Shown one piece after another: positions 1-9,311 of a stretch of DNA of 64,000 bases (its first letter is position 1; each line of letters begins with the position of its first letter). The DNA comes from Heliomarina baculiformis. Its GTDB lineage: Bacteria; Pseudomonadota; Alphaproteobacteria; Rhodobacterales; Rhodobacteraceae. A program made the position numbers and the translations under genes. The stretch is from the NCBI RefSeq assembly GCF_019966545.1, contig NZ_JAIMIC010000009.1, positions 1 through 64,000 on the forward strand, read 5' to 3'. The notes under the pieces are model-generated. The model did not search any database. It worked only from the letters and a program-made list of their open reading frames with translations, and was not told where the DNA came from.

Positions 1-1166
1 CAGAACGGCCGCAGCCCGCTCGCCGCCATCCCGGCGGCAAAGGTCACCCCGTGCTGCTCGGCAATACCGACGTCAAACACCCGGGCCGGAAACCGCTCGG
101 CCATGATATTGACGCCGGTGCCTGACGGCATCGCGGCGGTCACGGCCACCACGCGCGGATCGCGCGCGGCCAGATCGCACAAGCTCCGGCCAAAGACGCT
201 GGTATAGCTTGGCGCGCTCGCCTTCGGTTTCTTCTGCGCCCCGGTGCCGATATCGAAAGACGCGACGCCATGATACTTGTCGGCACTGCTCTCGGCGGGC
301 GCATAGCCCTTGCCCTTGACCGTGCAGCAATGGATCAGCACCGGCCCTGTCGTCCGGGTCCGCGCAGCGCGCAGCACCGGCAAAAGCTGTGCCATGTCAT
401 GCCCGTCGATCGGTCCGATATATTCGAACCCCAGCTCTTCGAACAGCGCCCCGGTGCCGGGCATACCGGTGACAAGCTGACGGGCACGCCGCGCCCCGTC
501 ACGCAATGGCGCGGGCAGCGCGGCCTCGAAACCTTCGGCCAGCGATTTGATCCGGGCCAGCGGTTCCTGCGCGTAAAGCCCCGAGAGATACTTCGACATG
601 GCCCCGACCGGCGGCGCGATGCTCATCTCGTTGTCATTCAGGATCACGAATAGCCGACGGCCCTCGGCCCCGGCATTGTTCAGCGCCTCATAGGCCATGC
701 CGGCGCTGATCGCTCCGTCACCAATCACCGCAATCGCGTCGCCTGTCGGCTGACCCATGTCACGGCCCACGGTGAACCCAAGTGCTGCACTGATCGAAGT
801 CGACGAATGTGCTGCCCCAAACGGGTCGTAGACACTTTCGTCGCGCTTGGTGAACCCGCTCAGCCCGTCTTTCTTGCGCAGCGTCTGCATACGGTCGCGG
901 CGCCCCGTCAGCACCTTGTGTGGATAACACTGATGCCCGACATCCCAGATCAACTTGTCCATCGGGGTGTTGAACACCGCGTGGATCGCGACGGTCAGTT
1001 CGACCACCCCAAGCGAGGAACCAAGATGCCCGCCGGTTTCGGACACCGATGCGATGACTTCGGCGCGTAGCTCGTCGGCAAGGCGACCAAGTTCCGCATC
1101 GCTCAGGCGGTTCAGGTCCGCCGGTCCGGCGATGCCATCAAGAAGAGAAAATTGAGGTCGGGACAT
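1..1166 (-). CDS. dxs: 1-deoxy-D-xylulose-5-phosphate synthase (Dxs), N-terminal part
   Basis: This gene encodes the thiamine-diphosphate enzyme that condenses pyruvate and glyceraldehyde 3-phosphate, the first step of the MEP isoprenoid pathway that feeds carotenoid and phytol synthesis. About 388 codons are visible and the gene runs off the left edge; the family is usually about 640 residues. Visible hallmarks are the N-terminal GHLGSSLG and [11 protein letters not shown] motifs, the ThDP-binding GDGAISAG and LNDN segments, and the start of the central pyrimidine-binding domain ([11 protein letters not shown]). The ATG at 1166 is preceded by a GGAGG about 7 to 12 bases upstream. It lies downstream of pufC on the same strand, a placement common in Rhodobacterales, and may be partly co-transcribed with puf. 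Confidence 0.96.
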   Translation of the reverse strand, partial: MSRPQFSLLDGIAGPADLNRLSDAELGRLADELRAEVIASVSETGGHLGSSLGVVELTVAIHAVFNTPMDKLIWDVGHQCYPHKVLTGRRDRMQTLRKKDGLSGFTKRDESVYDPFGAAHSSTSISAALGFTVGRDMGQPTGDAIAVIGDGAISAGMAYEALNNAGAEGRRLFVILNDNEMSIAPPVGAMSKYLSGLYAQEPLARIKSLAEGFEAALPAPLRDGARRARQLVTGMPGTGALFEELGFEYIGPIDGHDMAQLLPVLRAARTRTTGPVLIHCCTVKGKGYAPAESSADKYHGVASFDIGTGAQKKPKASAPSYTSVFGRSLCDLAARDPRVVAVTAAMPSGTGVNIMAERFPARVFDVGIAEQHGVTFAAGMAASGLRPF

Positions 1167-1203
1167 GGGTAAATGCCTCCTGCGCGCTTCGTCGGTGATG
1201 CAT

Positions 1204-1261
1204 GGGCGCCGTAGCCGAACGGGAATGATCGGTACGGCGCCCGCCCCTGTCGCCAACAGGG
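1204..1261 (-). other. Two hairpins between pufC and dxs
   Basis: Two inverted repeats follow the pufC stop codon. The first met by the puf transcript is CCCTGT/ACAGGG with a 5-base loop (1245-1261). The second is GGGCGCCGTA/TACGGCGCCC, a 10-bp stem around a 19-base loop (1204-1242). Neither has a run of U on the transcript side, so they look more like 3'-end stabilisers or a weak, Rho-assisted end for puf mRNA than an intrinsic terminator. The 193-base gap holds no convincing gene. Confidence 0.55.
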
Positions 1262-1359
1262 CGTTACGGAAACCGGGGAGGAATCCGCGCCCGGACCCGA
1301 GAAGCAATGAGCCCGTGCCTGGCTTGAAGAGGGGCGGCGCGAAACCGTCCGCCGGTCTT

Positions 1360-2472
1360 CTATTCGTAGACCGGTTCCCCGCTTGTCGCGAGTTCCGGGT
1401 AGTTCTCGATCACGTTCAGTCCCTGCATCGGTTGTTGATAACCCTTGTGGCAGGTGTTGCAGGCCGCTTTGGGCGCATCGCCATGCAGCGGGCCAAGCCG
1501 TTCCGGCGGGTAGACGTCCTGAAGCGGCGTGAGATATTCGATGTTCAATTCCTGAACCAACGCAATCCCGAGCGTAGCGGTCGCCCATTGCGGCGTGATC
1601 TGCGCCGTGTCGTAGAACGCGCGCGAATTGTGGCAGAAGGTACAGTTCACACCCAGCGAGTTCGCAAAGTAGTTCATAAGTGAAAACGTCCGCTCTGCAT
1701 TCTGGATGCCGGGGTAATTGTCCTGGCCCGGAATGCCCGCGACGCGGCTTTCCAGATCGTGCACCTTGATGTTGCCATACTCGGCCAGATAGGTCTCGAG
1801 CGCATCCGAGGGCAGCGAGGTATACTGGCTGACCGGCGTCACGTAATTCTGGTTGGCCGACCATCCCGCCATATTCGTCACGGTCGGTGTCGACTGGAAC
1901 CAGATACCGCTGGGCACATTCTGCCCCCGGTGGCAGGTGTAACAGGTGACGCCGACAATCTTGTTGGCATTCACATGCCCATCCCAGTTTTCGTTGATGT
2001 TCTGCGTCATCTGTAGCATCCGGCGGGACACGATCTTGGTGTAAAGATTGTCCTCCGCATAGGTCTCAAGGTCGCCATCGCCGTGGCAATAGGCGCAACC
2101 CTGATCGGGTGAGACCCACATGGTGATTGCCAGCATCAGGCGGTTGAAATTGTCCTCGGTCAGCGCGCCCAGCACCTGCACGTTCTGATAGACATCGCCC
2201 GCCAGCGCCTCGCCGCCCTCGGGCGGGTAGGGGCTGTCTGAATAATAGTCGTCGATGGTCGGATCGGGCGTGGCCAGATCGGCGACGAATTCGGGCACCG
2301 ACATGCCGGTGCCGCGCGGACCGGTCTGCAGGCTCTTGGTGGCAAAGGGCTGACCCCAGGCCACCAGCATGGTCGCGACGAAAACGCCGCCGCCGACCAC
2401 GCCGACCAGAATAGCCGGCCGGTAGACGTCGACTGGATGGCGCTTGTTCCATTCGGTGAACCAACTGAACAT
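1360..2472 (-). CDS. pufC: Reaction-centre tetraheme cytochrome c subunit PufC
   Basis: PufC docks on the periplasmic face of the photosynthetic reaction centre and re-reduces the oxidised special pair. The 370-residue product has an N-terminal membrane anchor (about residues 19-40) and four CxxCH heme sites at C126, C177, C277 and C338. No lipobox cysteine is visible, so the anchor is probably the uncleaved helix. The start at 2472 lies one base after the pufM stop, which rules out a longer upstream reading running into pufM. It is the last puf gene; pufX, which takes this place in Rhodobacter, is absent. Confidence 0.96.
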   Translation of the reverse strand: MFSWFTEWNKRHPVDVYRPAILVGVVGGGVFVATMLVAWGQPFATKSLQTGPRGTGMSVPEFVADLATPDPTIDDYYSDSPYPPEGGEALAGDVYQNVQVLGALTEDNFNRLMLAITMWVSPDQGCAYCHGDGDLETYAEDNLYTKIVSRRMLQMTQNINENWDGHVNANKIVGVTCYTCHRGQNVPSGIWFQSTPTVTNMAGWSANQNYVTPVSQYTSLPSDALETYLAEYGNIKVHDLESRVAGIPGQDNYPGIQNAERTFSLMNYFANSLGVNCTFCHNSRAFYDTAQITPQWATATLGIALVQELNIEYLTPLQDVYPPERLGPLHGDAPKAACNTCHKGYQQPMQGLNVIENYPELATSGEPVYE

Positions 2473-2473
2473 G

Positions 2474-3460
2474 TCAATTTCCCTCCCCGATAAAGCCCTC
2501 GTAGGTGCCATAGGCTTCGTAGCCGTAGGAGCCGTCATACATCGGTGCGAAATTGTGCTCCTGTGCCCAGATGAACCAGTTGTCGACAACTGTCCCGGTC
2601 AGCAGGATGCCGATTCCGCCGGTGATCGGCGTCAGGACGGCGAACCACCACGCCCAGCGGTGAATGCCCTCCATCGTTGCGTTGAACCCCATGGTCCAGC
2701 GCCAGAACAGCGCGGCCCGCTCCGACGCCGTGCCCCGGTCGAATATCTGTTCCAGCTCGCGGTCGCCGCCAAAACGCGTCACCGCAAGGATCGTCGCGCC
2801 GTGCATCGCGAAAAGCAGAACCGAGCCATAAAGGAAGACGATGGAAAGACAGTGGAACGGGTTGTAGTAAAGGTTGCCGTAGCGGATCGAAAATGCTGCC
2901 GTCCAGTCGAGATGCGGGAAGATCCCGTAGGGCACCGCTTCGGACCATGACCCCATCAGGATCGGCCGGAACAGCCCTAGCACAAGGAACAGCCAGATCG
3001 CGCTGGCAAAGGCCCATGCCACGTGTTTGCCCATCTTCTGCTCCTGCGCCAGCAGGTAAGATCGCAGCCACCATGTGCAGACAGCGACCAGCAGGAAGAA
3101 GCTTGAGATGATGTACCAGCCACCGTCGTTCAGCGGCGGGATCTTCAGCCCGTATTCTGGGCTCGGCGGTTCAAGCGCCAGCCAGAACAGCTGACGCAGC
3201 ATTTCCGAGATCGACCAGTCAACCTGGCTCAGCATGTTGAGACCTACGATAAAGAACCACAGCCCGCCTGCCCCGAGTGAAATCATTCCGGTCCAGCCAA
3301 GGTAGATCGGCCCCAGCTGCGCATTCCCGAACCAGCCGAAAAGCTTCGAAAAGCCGGGCCTGCCGATGCGTTCTTCCATCATGCGGCCGTTGTCGTTCAT
3401 GCCCCATTCCGGTTGGCCCTGAACCTGAACCTGCGTGAATATGTTCTGATAATCAGCCAT
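2474..3460 (-). CDS. pufM: Photosynthetic reaction centre M subunit
   Basis: PufM is one of the two core membrane subunits of the type II reaction centre, binding bacteriochlorophyll, bacteriopheophytin, quinone A and the non-heme iron. The 328-residue sequence has the five-helix layout. Ligands are in the expected places (counting Met1): H183 and H203 for bacteriochlorophylls, H220, E235 and H267 for iron. The start at 3460 was chosen because it is two bases after the pufL stop and matches the usual [11 protein letters not shown]-terminus; a longer in-frame ORF would overlap pufL. Confidence 0.98.
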   Translation of the reverse strand: MADYQNIFTQVQVQGQPEWGMNDNGRMMEERIGRPGFSKLFGWFGNAQLGPIYLGWTGMISLGAGGLWFFIVGLNMLSQVDWSISEMLRQLFWLALEPPSPEYGLKIPPLNDGGWYIISSFFLLVAVCTWWLRSYLLAQEQKMGKHVAWAFASAIWLFLVLGLFRPILMGSWSEAVPYGIFPHLDWTAAFSIRYGNLYYNPFHCLSIVFLYGSVLLFAMHGATILAVTRFGGDRELEQIFDRGTASERAALFWRWTMGFNATMEGIHRWAWWFAVLTPITGGIGILLTGTVVDNWFIWAQEHNFAPMYDGSYGYEAYGTYEGFIGEGN

Positions 3461-3462
3461 GA

Positions 3463-4302
3463 TTACATCCCCACCTGAGACGGCCAGATCGGCAGTTCGA
3501 GCCACCAGTTCCACCACTCGGGCCAGCCCTTGGTCCAGACCGGGCCGCTGATGATGATACAGACGGCCGAGAAGAAGACCGCGTTGATCGCCAGCAGAAA
3601 GCCAAGCCGGTGAATTCCCAGCGTGCCGATCGAATAGCCGATGAAATCGCGGAAAAAGGTATCTTCATGATCCGGCGTCTTCGCAGTCTCACCCTTTTCC
3701 GGGTTCGCGGCCGACAGGATCAGCCCGCCATGCAGCGACAGCGCAAGGCAGGTGGTAAAGAACAGGGTCACCGCCAGCATATGGGCGGGATTGTAATGGA
3801 AATGCAGATAGGCGTAGCCGGTGTTCGATACCCAGTCGAGATGCGCGAAAATACCGTAGGGAAATCCATGTCCCCATGCGCCCATTAGCAGCGGGCGGAA
3901 AATCACCAGCGTCACGTAGGCAAGGATCGCGAAAGCGAAGGCAAAGGGCACGTGATACCCAATGCCAAGCTTGCGGCAGATTTCCACCTCGCGCAGGGCC
4001 CAGCTTATAAAGGCGCCGGTCGCGCAGAAGGTGATGATCTGCCAGAGCCCTCCCTCCATCAGCGGCGCCATGCCAAGCCCGTAGGACAGGTCAGGCGGCG
4101 CGATGTTGATCAGCCATGGATTGAAAGTGCCCTGATGCGCGGCCCCCCAGAATATCAGGATCGTGCCGAGCAGGGCGAAGAACGCCGTGGTGACACCGAA
4201 AAAGCCCACGAAAAACGGACCCACCCAGAAATCGAACAGATCTCCGCCGATCAGTGTGCCGCCGCGGACGCGGTATTTTCTCTCGAAACTCAGCAGTGCC
4301 AT
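3463..4302 (-). CDS. pufL: Photosynthetic reaction centre L subunit
   Basis: PufL pairs with PufM to form the reaction-centre core and holds the active electron-transfer branch and the quinone B site. It is 279 residues long with five membrane helices. H154 and H174 (bacteriochlorophyll ligands) and H191 and H231 (iron ligands) are present at the positions expected from Rhodobacter numbering plus one for Met. It starts with [11 protein letters not shown], typical of the family, behind a GGAGG. A 136-base leader containing two strong hairpins separates it from pufA. Confidence 0.98.
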   Translation of the reverse strand: MALLSFERKYRVRGGTLIGGDLFDFWVGPFFVGFFGVTTAFFALLGTILIFWGAAHQGTFNPWLINIAPPDLSYGLGMAPLMEGGLWQIITFCATGAFISWALREVEICRKLGIGYHVPFAFAFAILAYVTLVIFRPLLMGAWGHGFPYGIFAHLDWVSNTGYAYLHFHYNPAHMLAVTLFFTTCLALSLHGGLILSAANPEKGETAKTPDHEDTFFRDFIGYSIGTLGIHRLGFLLAINAVFFSAVCIIISGPVWTKGWPEWWNWWLELPIWPSQVGM

Positions 4303-4367
4303 TTTGATCGCCTCCGCACTGGGCGGCCGGTCCGGTCAGACGCCAGCCGTCATGGGTGTCCCTATGC

Positions 4368-4431
4368 GGCTGCGGCCGGGCGCACCGCCCGCAGCCTTGT
4401 TGTTTCTCCGCACGAACGAGAAGTCGTGCGG
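4368..4431 (-). other. Paired mRNA hairpins in the pufA-pufL gap
   Basis: The first hairpin after pufA is CCGCACGA/TCGTGCGG with an 8-base loop (4408-4431); the second is GGCTGCGG/CCGCAGCC (4368-4396). In Rhodobacter, hairpins at this site protect the pufBA segment from 3' decay so that antenna protein is made in excess of reaction centre. The same role is inferred here from position and structure. No U-run follows either stem. Confidence 0.7.
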
Positions 4432-4438
4432 CGTGCGA

Positions 4439-4597
4439 TCACATGCCTTGTTCTGCTGCGGCGGTTTCAAACCAGTTGAGACCGTTGCTCAGCACCACAA
4501 GGTGGATCATCACTGCGAGCAGAAAGAGGAAGACGCCCTGTGCAACAAACACGCGGCGCGGATCGAAAATCAGCCAAATCTTGTAGAATTTTGCCAT
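4439..4597 (-). CDS. pufA: Light-harvesting 1 alpha polypeptide
   Basis: PufA is the alpha apoprotein of the LH1 antenna ring around the reaction centre. The 52-residue protein begins [15 protein letters not shown], a classic LH1 alpha start, and has one membrane helix containing the bacteriochlorophyll-ligand histidine in the MIHL context (H32). It sits 13 bases after pufB and has a GGAGG upstream. The C-terminal tail is short (ETAAAEQGM). Confidence 0.96.
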   Translation of the reverse strand: MAKFYKIWLIFDPRRVFVAQGVFLFLLAVMIHLVVLSNGLNWFETAAAEQGM

Positions 4598-4610
4598 GTG
4601 TCAATCCTCC

Positions 4611-4760
4611 TCAGAACCATGGAGCCCAAATGTATGTCGCGATATGCGCGACCACTGCGATCGCCACGAACAGCCAGAGGCCGCTCATGTAGACCGAATG
4701 CAGCTCCTGGGCCTGCTCGTCGGTAAGACCTGTAAAGGACAGGTCGGTTCTATCAGCCAT
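4611..4760 (-). CDS. pufB: Light-harvesting 1 beta polypeptide
   Basis: PufB is the beta apoprotein of LH1. The 49-residue sequence has the family pattern: a polar N-terminus with [11 protein letters not shown], a single membrane helix, the conserved ligand histidine in VAHI (H39), and a C-terminal WAPWF. The start ATG at 4760 has a CCGGAGGATC ribosome-binding region. It is the first antenna gene, directly before pufA, with pufQ upstream. Confidence 0.96.
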   Translation of the reverse strand: MADRTDLSFTGLTDEQAQELHSVYMSGLWLFVAIAVVAHIATYIWAPWF

Positions 4761-4801
4761 GAACGATCCTCCGGAAAGTTACGCTGACACCGCAAACCCT
4801 G

Positions 4802-4838
4802 CGGCGGGGTCCCATTGGGGCAGAGATCTGCCCCGCCG
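4802..4838 (-). other. Competing hairpins between pufQ and pufB
   Basis: In the 120-base pufQ-pufB gap, GGGGCAG/CTGCCCC forms a 7-bp stem with a 4-base loop (4817-4834). The block at 4831-4838 can instead pair with 4802-4809 (CGGCGGGG/CCCCGCCG). The two pairings share bases and exclude each other. This could mark an mRNA processing site or a regulatory switch before pufB; that role is inference. Confidence 0.45.
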
Positions 4839-4880
4839 GATCTGGCCGCCCTTCCGGGCGTACAGCTCGTGGCCCGGCCG

Positions 4881-5108
4881 TCAGGCCGAGAAAATGACTG
4901 GCGTGATGCGGTCCGCTTCAAGCCAGGCGCGCGCCAGGGGGCCGCGCAGATTCAGGGTGCGCTGTCGCTTGATGCAAAGCATCCATTCGACGGTCGAAAA
5001 GGGCAGCGCGAGCAGAAAGATAAGGGTGAAATACACCCTGTATTCAAAGCGCTCCGCCCGCTGCGCCCGGAAATGCGGGTCGCGGGAAACATTGCTGTTC
5101 ATCGTCAT
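4881..5108 (-). CDS. pufQ: PufQ, bacteriochlorophyll/antenna assembly cofactor
   Basis: This small protein of 75 residues has one hydrophobic segment (about residues 25-45, [20 protein letters not shown]) and a basic C-terminal part ([17 protein letters not shown]), the layout of PufQ. PufQ is needed for normal bacteriochlorophyll formation in Rhodobacter, perhaps as a carrier of intermediates. The start at 5108 is favoured because its ATG overlaps the bchZ stop (ATGA) and has AGGAGG upstream; a second ATG lies two codons later. The coupling places puf expression downstream of bchZ. Confidence 0.85.
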   Translation of the reverse strand: MTMNSNVSRDPHFRAQRAERFEYRVYFTLIFLLALPFSTVEWMLCIKRQRTLNLRGPLARAWLEADRITPVIFSA

Positions 5109-6592
5109 CCGAGGTCTCCTCCTCTTCTCGGTCGTCCGGGTCCGGCGCCCTCCGGCGCCAGCGCCCTGATCGTTTCGATCACGACACGTTCTTCGCCGCG
5201 GTTCAGCGCGGCGGTTTCCGCTGCGTCGCGCAGGGATTTCGCAGCTGAAATACGGGTCAGTACCGGGTGGCTGGCCACGATCCGCTCCAGCTCGGTCTGC
5301 GCATCCGAATCCCACGGGAAATCGCGTCGCAGGGGCGTCGGCGTGGCTTCGCTCGCATCCATCGCGCTCGCCAGCGGCAGGATATGGAACAGCGCATCGA
5401 AAAGCCCGTTGCACAGTTCCTGCACCAGATAGGTGGCCCCGGCATATCCCATGAAAGGCGTCCCCGTCGCCCGGCGGATCACCGCGCCGGGAAAGCTGGC
5501 GGGGATAAACGCCGGGCTCGGCCCGTGCCCGCTTTTCAACTCGGAAAGGTACATCTTCTCGTTGACGCTCCCGAACAGGATTAGCGGCCGTTTCGCGGCG
5601 ATCATCGCCCTTATCCGCTCACTGTCGGTCTTGCGTCCGGCCATTCGCGCCTCGGCAAAGGCACAGGGCAATCCCAGGTCGTCCTCGAGAAAGAGCCGGA
5701 TGCCCCGCGCATACGTTTCGTTGGCCACGATCCCGAAGGAGGCGGTGGCAAAGAAATCCTGTGTGACCGAACGCCAGAGATCCCACACCGGCTTGATGGT
5801 CGAATGTTTCTCGCGAGTGATGAAGGGCTCCGGGTCCAGCCCCAGCAATGCGCCAAGGCGGCGCAGAAAACGCGTGGTCGACTCGACCCCGATGGGCGCC
5901 TGCAGATAGGGCTTGCCCAGCACTTCGGCCAGCCCGCGCCCGAATTCGCGATAGAGGCAGATGTTCACCTCGGCGTTCACAAGGTTGCGCATCTCGGCCA
6001 GATGAGCGCCAAGCGGCATCACCATGTTGACCTCGGCCCCGATCCCTTCCACCAGCCGCCGGATCTCGTGCAGATCCGAGGGCATATTGAACGTGCCGTA
6101 CATCGGCCCGAGTATGTTCACACGTGGAGGCGCATCCTCGGCCCGCTTCTTCTCCGGCGGCATCCGCCCCTTGGTCATGCCGAACTCGGTAAAGATCCAG
6201 GTCATCGCCCGGTCCGCCGCCTGCCACTGGTCCTCGTCGATGGTGCGCGGCAGAAAACGCTGGATATTCGTGCCCTGCGGTGTCACCCCGCCGCCGATCA
6301 TCTCGGCAATCGAACCCGTCACCACCACCGCCGGAAGCGCCGGATCCAGCGTCTCCCAGGCCCGCTTCATGGACTCCTCGGTCCCCGATCCCATTTCGCC
6401 TTCCCCAAGACCGGTCACCACGATCGGCAATTCATGGGGCGGCAAGGCATCCGTGTAATGCAGCACGCTTGTTACCGGCAGGTTTTCGCAGCCCACTGGC
6501 CCGTCGATCACGACCTGCAACCCTTTCACCGCGCAAAACGCGTAGATTGCGCCCCAATAGCCGCCCGCCCGGTCATGGTCCTGGATCAGCAT
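5105..6592 (-). CDS. bchZ: Chlorophyllide a reductase subunit Z
   Basis: BchZ and BchY form the catalytic NB-protein-like component of chlorophyllide a oxidoreductase (COR), which reduces the C7-C8 bond of ring B to make the bacteriochlorin. The protein is 495 residues from the ATG at 6592. It opens with the typical [17 protein letters not shown] and carries a likely cluster-ligand cysteine at C35 ([10 protein letters not shown]). A longer in-frame ORF reaching 6736 was rejected because the family start lies at 6592 behind GGGGAGG. Unlike the other bch joints here, it is separated from bchY by 190 bases holding repeats. Confidence 0.96.
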   Translation of the reverse strand: MLIQDHDRAGGYWGAIYAFCAVKGLQVVIDGPVGCENLPVTSVLHYTDALPPHELPIVVTGLGEGEMGSGTEESMKRAWETLDPALPAVVVTGSIAEMIGGGVTPQGTNIQRFLPRTIDEDQWQAADRAMTWIFTEFGMTKGRMPPEKKRAEDAPPRVNILGPMYGTFNMPSDLHEIRRLVEGIGAEVNMVMPLGAHLAEMRNLVNAEVNICLYREFGRGLAEVLGKPYLQAPIGVESTTRFLRRLGALLGLDPEPFITREKHSTIKPVWDLWRSVTQDFFATASFGIVANETYARGIRLFLEDDLGLPCAFAEARMAGRKTDSERIRAMIAAKRPLILFGSVNEKMYLSELKSGHGPSPAFIPASFPGAVIRRATGTPFMGYAGATYLVQELCNGLFDALFHILPLASAMDASEATPTPLRRDFPWDSDAQTELERIVASHPVLTRISAAKSLRDAAETAALNRGEERVVIETIRALAPEGAGPGRPRRGGDLG

Positions 6593-6602
6593 GGGACCGC
6601 CT

Positions 6603-6664
6603 CCCCTGGCTTCTTTGGGTCGGAAATATCCCGGGGGAGTCCGCAGGACGGGGGCAGAGCCCCC
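6603..6664 (-). repeat. Hairpin-plus-GGGATATTT intergenic repeat before bchZ
   Basis: On the minus strand this stretch reads as a GGGGGC-TCT-GCCCCC hairpin (6650-6664), then CTCCCCCGGGATATTT, then ACCCAAAGAAG just before the bchZ ribosome-binding site. From general knowledge, similar hairpin/GGGATATTT/AAAGAAG units recur between genes in many Rhodobacteraceae genomes. Here it lies inside an operon that is otherwise tightly packed. Only one copy was noticed in this window. Confidence 0.5.
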
Positions 6665-6699
6665 TGGCACCTCTGTCCATAAAATGCTGCGCTGCGGCG

Positions 6700-6732
6700 G
6701 TGTACAGGTAGTGTACGGATCGTGCACGGATA
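6700..6732. repeat. Three tandem 11-bp repeats between bchY and bchZ
   Basis: Three consecutive 11-bp units occur at 6700-6710, 6711-6721 and 6722-6732, with the plus-strand consensus GTGTACGGATA (units GTGTACAGGTA, GTGTACGGATC, GTGCACGGATA). One unit equals about one helical turn, so a protein could contact all three on one face of the DNA. They lie about 110 bp upstream of bchZ and could be a binding site controlling bchZ and the puf genes. No TGT-N12-ACA operator was found in this gap. Confidence 0.55.
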
Positions 6733-6782
6733 ACACCCCCTGTTTCCAGCTCTCCCGATCCCTGTCGCTTCACCCCGCCGCA

Positions 6783-8306
6783 TCAGATCATCTCCTGTGC
6801 CTTGGCGGCGCGCGCCAGCTTGTCGAGCTTCTTCTGATGCTGCGCCCGGAAATCGGGGCGCAGGTTCGGCGCGCCTTCCCAGATTCCGGCGGTATCCTCT
6901 TCGCCGACCCCTTCGAAAAACGCGCGCATCCGGTCCATCCGGCCCTTGTTGGCAATCGCCGCGTTGATGACTTCGGCCAGCGATCCAGCACCGGCGGGTC
7001 CCATAAGCGGCCGCGAGGAAATCAGGTTGGTGAAGTAAAGCGCCGGAATACCGAGCTGTTTCGCTTTCTGCACGACCGGCGTCGTACCAATCGCCAGATC
7101 CGGCTTGATCGCTTCCATCGCGGCGCAATCCTGCTCCAGCGAGGCGCGGAAAGTCACCTTGACACCCCGGTCGGCCAGCCATGCCGCATCGACGGCGTTC
7201 CATGGTGTCTTGGGGCAGGCGGTTCCGACATAGGGAACATCCGCCCCGCTTTCGATCAGCAGGCGCGCGACCAGCAATTCACTGCCCTCGTACCCCGAGA
7301 GCGTGATGACTCCGTCGACCCTCGCCTGCGCCAGCGCCGACTTGATCGCGGGGAGAAAGGCGTTCTGGGCAGCGGCGACCTTATCCGCAGCGATAGCAAA
7401 GGTTTCCCCGATATTCGCCAGCCAGTCTGCGGTGCCGTCCAGACCCACCGGCGCACTGCCAACGACAGGCCGACCGGCCCGCTCGAACGCCCGGACCGCC
7501 GATGTATAAAACGGATGCACCGCCGCCACCGCGCCGCAATCCAGCGCGGCATAAAGCTCGCGCCACTCGCGACAGGGCACCACCGGTCCGGCGGCCAATC
7601 CCATTGGGGCCAGCATCGCACCGATCATGATCGGATCGGCCGGAAACATCTCGCCCAAGAGGGCAACACTTGGACGATCATCTCGTCCGGCTAACGGCGC
7701 GGCGACCGGGCCGGCTGCGATTTCGCGGGCCGCATAATCCAGCATGGCACCGGCCAGCACGTCCTTGGCCTCGGCATGGGTTGGAATGCCAAATCCCGGC
7801 ACGTCGATGCCGACAATGCGTACCCCGTTGATTTCCTTCGGCAAAAGCCGAAGCGGCACGCCGCTTGCGGTCGGCACGCAAAGGTTCGTCACGACGATGG
7901 CATCATATCGGTCCGGATCGGCCAGCTCGTGAACACTTTCGCGGATGTCTTCGAACAGCTTGCCGGTGACCAGCGTTTCCGAATTGAACGGTACATAGCC
8001 AACCGAGCGCCGCGCGCCGTAGAAGTGCGAAACAAAAGTCAGCCCATAAACGCAGCAGGCCGATCCGCTCAGAACCGTCGCCACCCGCTTCATGCGCAGC
8101 CCGACACGCAGGCTGCCGAATGCCGGGCACATGGATTGCGGTTTGTCATGCGGGCCCTTGGGATAATCCGCTGCATATTGATCCAGCAACGCGGAGTGCC
8201 CGGCCTGACGCGCGGCATCCTCAAGCGCGCCACCCCCGTGACAGCCGCCGGTCTCACTCAGGGCCTCGGGCTGGCTTTCGCCGTCATATGTCCGGTCATT
8301 GCTCAT
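6783..8306 (-). CDS. bchY: Chlorophyllide a reductase subunit Y
   Basis: BchY is the partner of BchZ in chlorophyllide a reductase and is related to nitrogenase NifD/BchN. The protein has 507 residues. Cysteines in conserved settings, C60 (QSMCPAFG), C84/C85 (GSACCVYG) and C143 (NLCVPTASG), are likely ligands of the 4Fe-4S cluster shared with BchZ. Its ATG follows the bchX stop directly (TGAATG), indicating coupled translation in bchCXYZ. The first 40 residues are poorly conserved and rich in Gly, Glu and Ala. Confidence 0.96.
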   Translation of the reverse strand: MSNDRTYDGESQPEALSETGGCHGGGALEDAARQAGHSALLDQYAADYPKGPHDKPQSMCPAFGSLRVGLRMKRVATVLSGSACCVYGLTFVSHFYGARRSVGYVPFNSETLVTGKLFEDIRESVHELADPDRYDAIVVTNLCVPTASGVPLRLLPKEINGVRIVGIDVPGFGIPTHAEAKDVLAGAMLDYAAREIAAGPVAAPLAGRDDRPSVALLGEMFPADPIMIGAMLAPMGLAAGPVVPCREWRELYAALDCGAVAAVHPFYTSAVRAFERAGRPVVGSAPVGLDGTADWLANIGETFAIAADKVAAAQNAFLPAIKSALAQARVDGVITLSGYEGSELLVARLLIESGADVPYVGTACPKTPWNAVDAAWLADRGVKVTFRASLEQDCAAMEAIKPDLAIGTTPVVQKAKQLGIPALYFTNLISSRPLMGPAGAGSLAEVINAAIANKGRMDRMRAFFEGVGEEDTAGIWEGAPNLRPDFRAQHQKKLDKLARAAKAQEMI

Positions 8307-9311
8307 TCAGGCCTCGTCATAAATCACTTCGAGGGACGGCTTCGCAGCCGCATATTTGCCGCGCATGTCGGTGTCCGTCGCCGGTTCCAGCACGATGTCA
8401 CCGCCGGTGTCCTTGCTGTCGAACAGCGCCAGCAGCCCGTCCTGATCGAGCGGTGCAGGCCGGATCGGCGGCGCCTCGGAGACATTCATACCGAGTTCGG
8501 CGAATAGGGCGCCCCACGGGCTGTGCCCGGTGCCGACGATCTGATAATTCGCTGATTTCTTGCGCAAATCGTCATCCTGCGGGATCGAGGCGAGCACAGG
8601 GATATTGACCGCCGTCGCGAAAGCCTGTGCCTCTCCCGATCCGTCATCCTTGTTGATGACCAGCCCGGCAACGCCGACATTGCCACCCAGCTTGCGGAAG
8701 TATTCGACTGCCGAGCAGACGTTGTTCGCCACGTAGAGGCTTTGTAAATCGTTCGACCCTACAAGGATCACCTTCTGCGCCATGTCCCGTGCAATGGGCA
8801 GGCCAAATCCGCCGCAGACGACATCACCCAGAAAGTCGAGGAGGACAAAGTCGAAATCCCAGTCGTGAAAGCCGAGCTTTTCAAGCAGCTCAAACCCGTG
8901 GATGATCCCGCGCCCACCGCAACCTCGGCCGACTTCCGGACCGCCAAGCTCCATGGCAAAAACGCCGCCGCGTTTGAAACAGACATCGCCGATCTTCACC
9001 TCTTCGCCCGCCAGCTTTTTGCGGGTCGATGTTTCGATGATCGTCGGGCATGCTTTTCCTCCGAAGAGGAGCGAGGTGGTATCCGATTTCGGATCGCAAC
9101 CGATCAGCAGGACCCGTTTGCCCTGCTCGGCCATCATGTGGCTGAGGTTCGCTAGTGTGAATGACTTGCCGATGCCGCCCTTGCCATAAATCGCGATGAT
9201 CTGCGTTTTGCTTTTCGGCGCTTCCGAGGCAATGACATCGGCCAGATCCTCATGCGCTTCGTCACGCAGACGCTTGTCGAAATCCTTGAGGTTCGGCACG
9301 TCGTCTTTCAT
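8307..9311 (-). CDS. bchX: Chlorophyllide a reductase iron protein BchX
   Basis: BchX is the ATP-hydrolysing, NifH/BchL-like iron protein that delivers electrons to BchYZ. The 334-residue sequence contains the P-loop GKGGIGKS (residues 43-50), the switch region GCDPKSDT (71-78), and the two cluster-ligand cysteines of the homodimer, C131 (GRGCGGRG) and C166 (DVVCGGFG). Its ATG overlaps the bchC stop (ATGA). It is essential for bacteriochlorophyll rather than chlorophyll synthesis. Confidence 0.97.
   Translation of the reverse strand: MKDDVPNLKDFDKRLRDEAHEDLADVIASEAPKSKTQIIAIYGKGGIGKSFTLANLSHMMAEQGKRVLLIGCDPKSDTTSLLFGGKACPTIIETSTRKKLAGEEVKIGDVCFKRGGVFAMELGGPEVGRGCGGRGIIHGFELLEKLGFHDWDFDFVLLDFLGDVVCGGFGLPIARDMAQKVILVGSNDLQSLYVANNVCSAVEYFRKLGGNVGVAGLVINKDDGSGEAQAFATAVNIPVLASIPQDDDLRKKSANYQIVGTGHSPWGALFAELGMNVSEAPPIRPAPLDQDGLLALFDSKDTGGDIVLEPATDTDMRGKYAAAKPSLEVIYDEA

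Noticed and set aside
2473-2589. Upstream in-frame extension of pufC
   Set aside because: It would overlap pufM and lacks similarity; the family start is at 2472.
5804-6682. 292-codon plus-strand open frame opposite bchZ
   Set aside because: Composition and lack of any motif mark it as an antisense shadow of bchZ.
6591-7694. 367-codon plus-strand open frame opposite bchY and the bchY-bchZ gap
   Set aside because: It runs antisense to a conserved gene, has no recognisable domain, and no ribosome site was seen.
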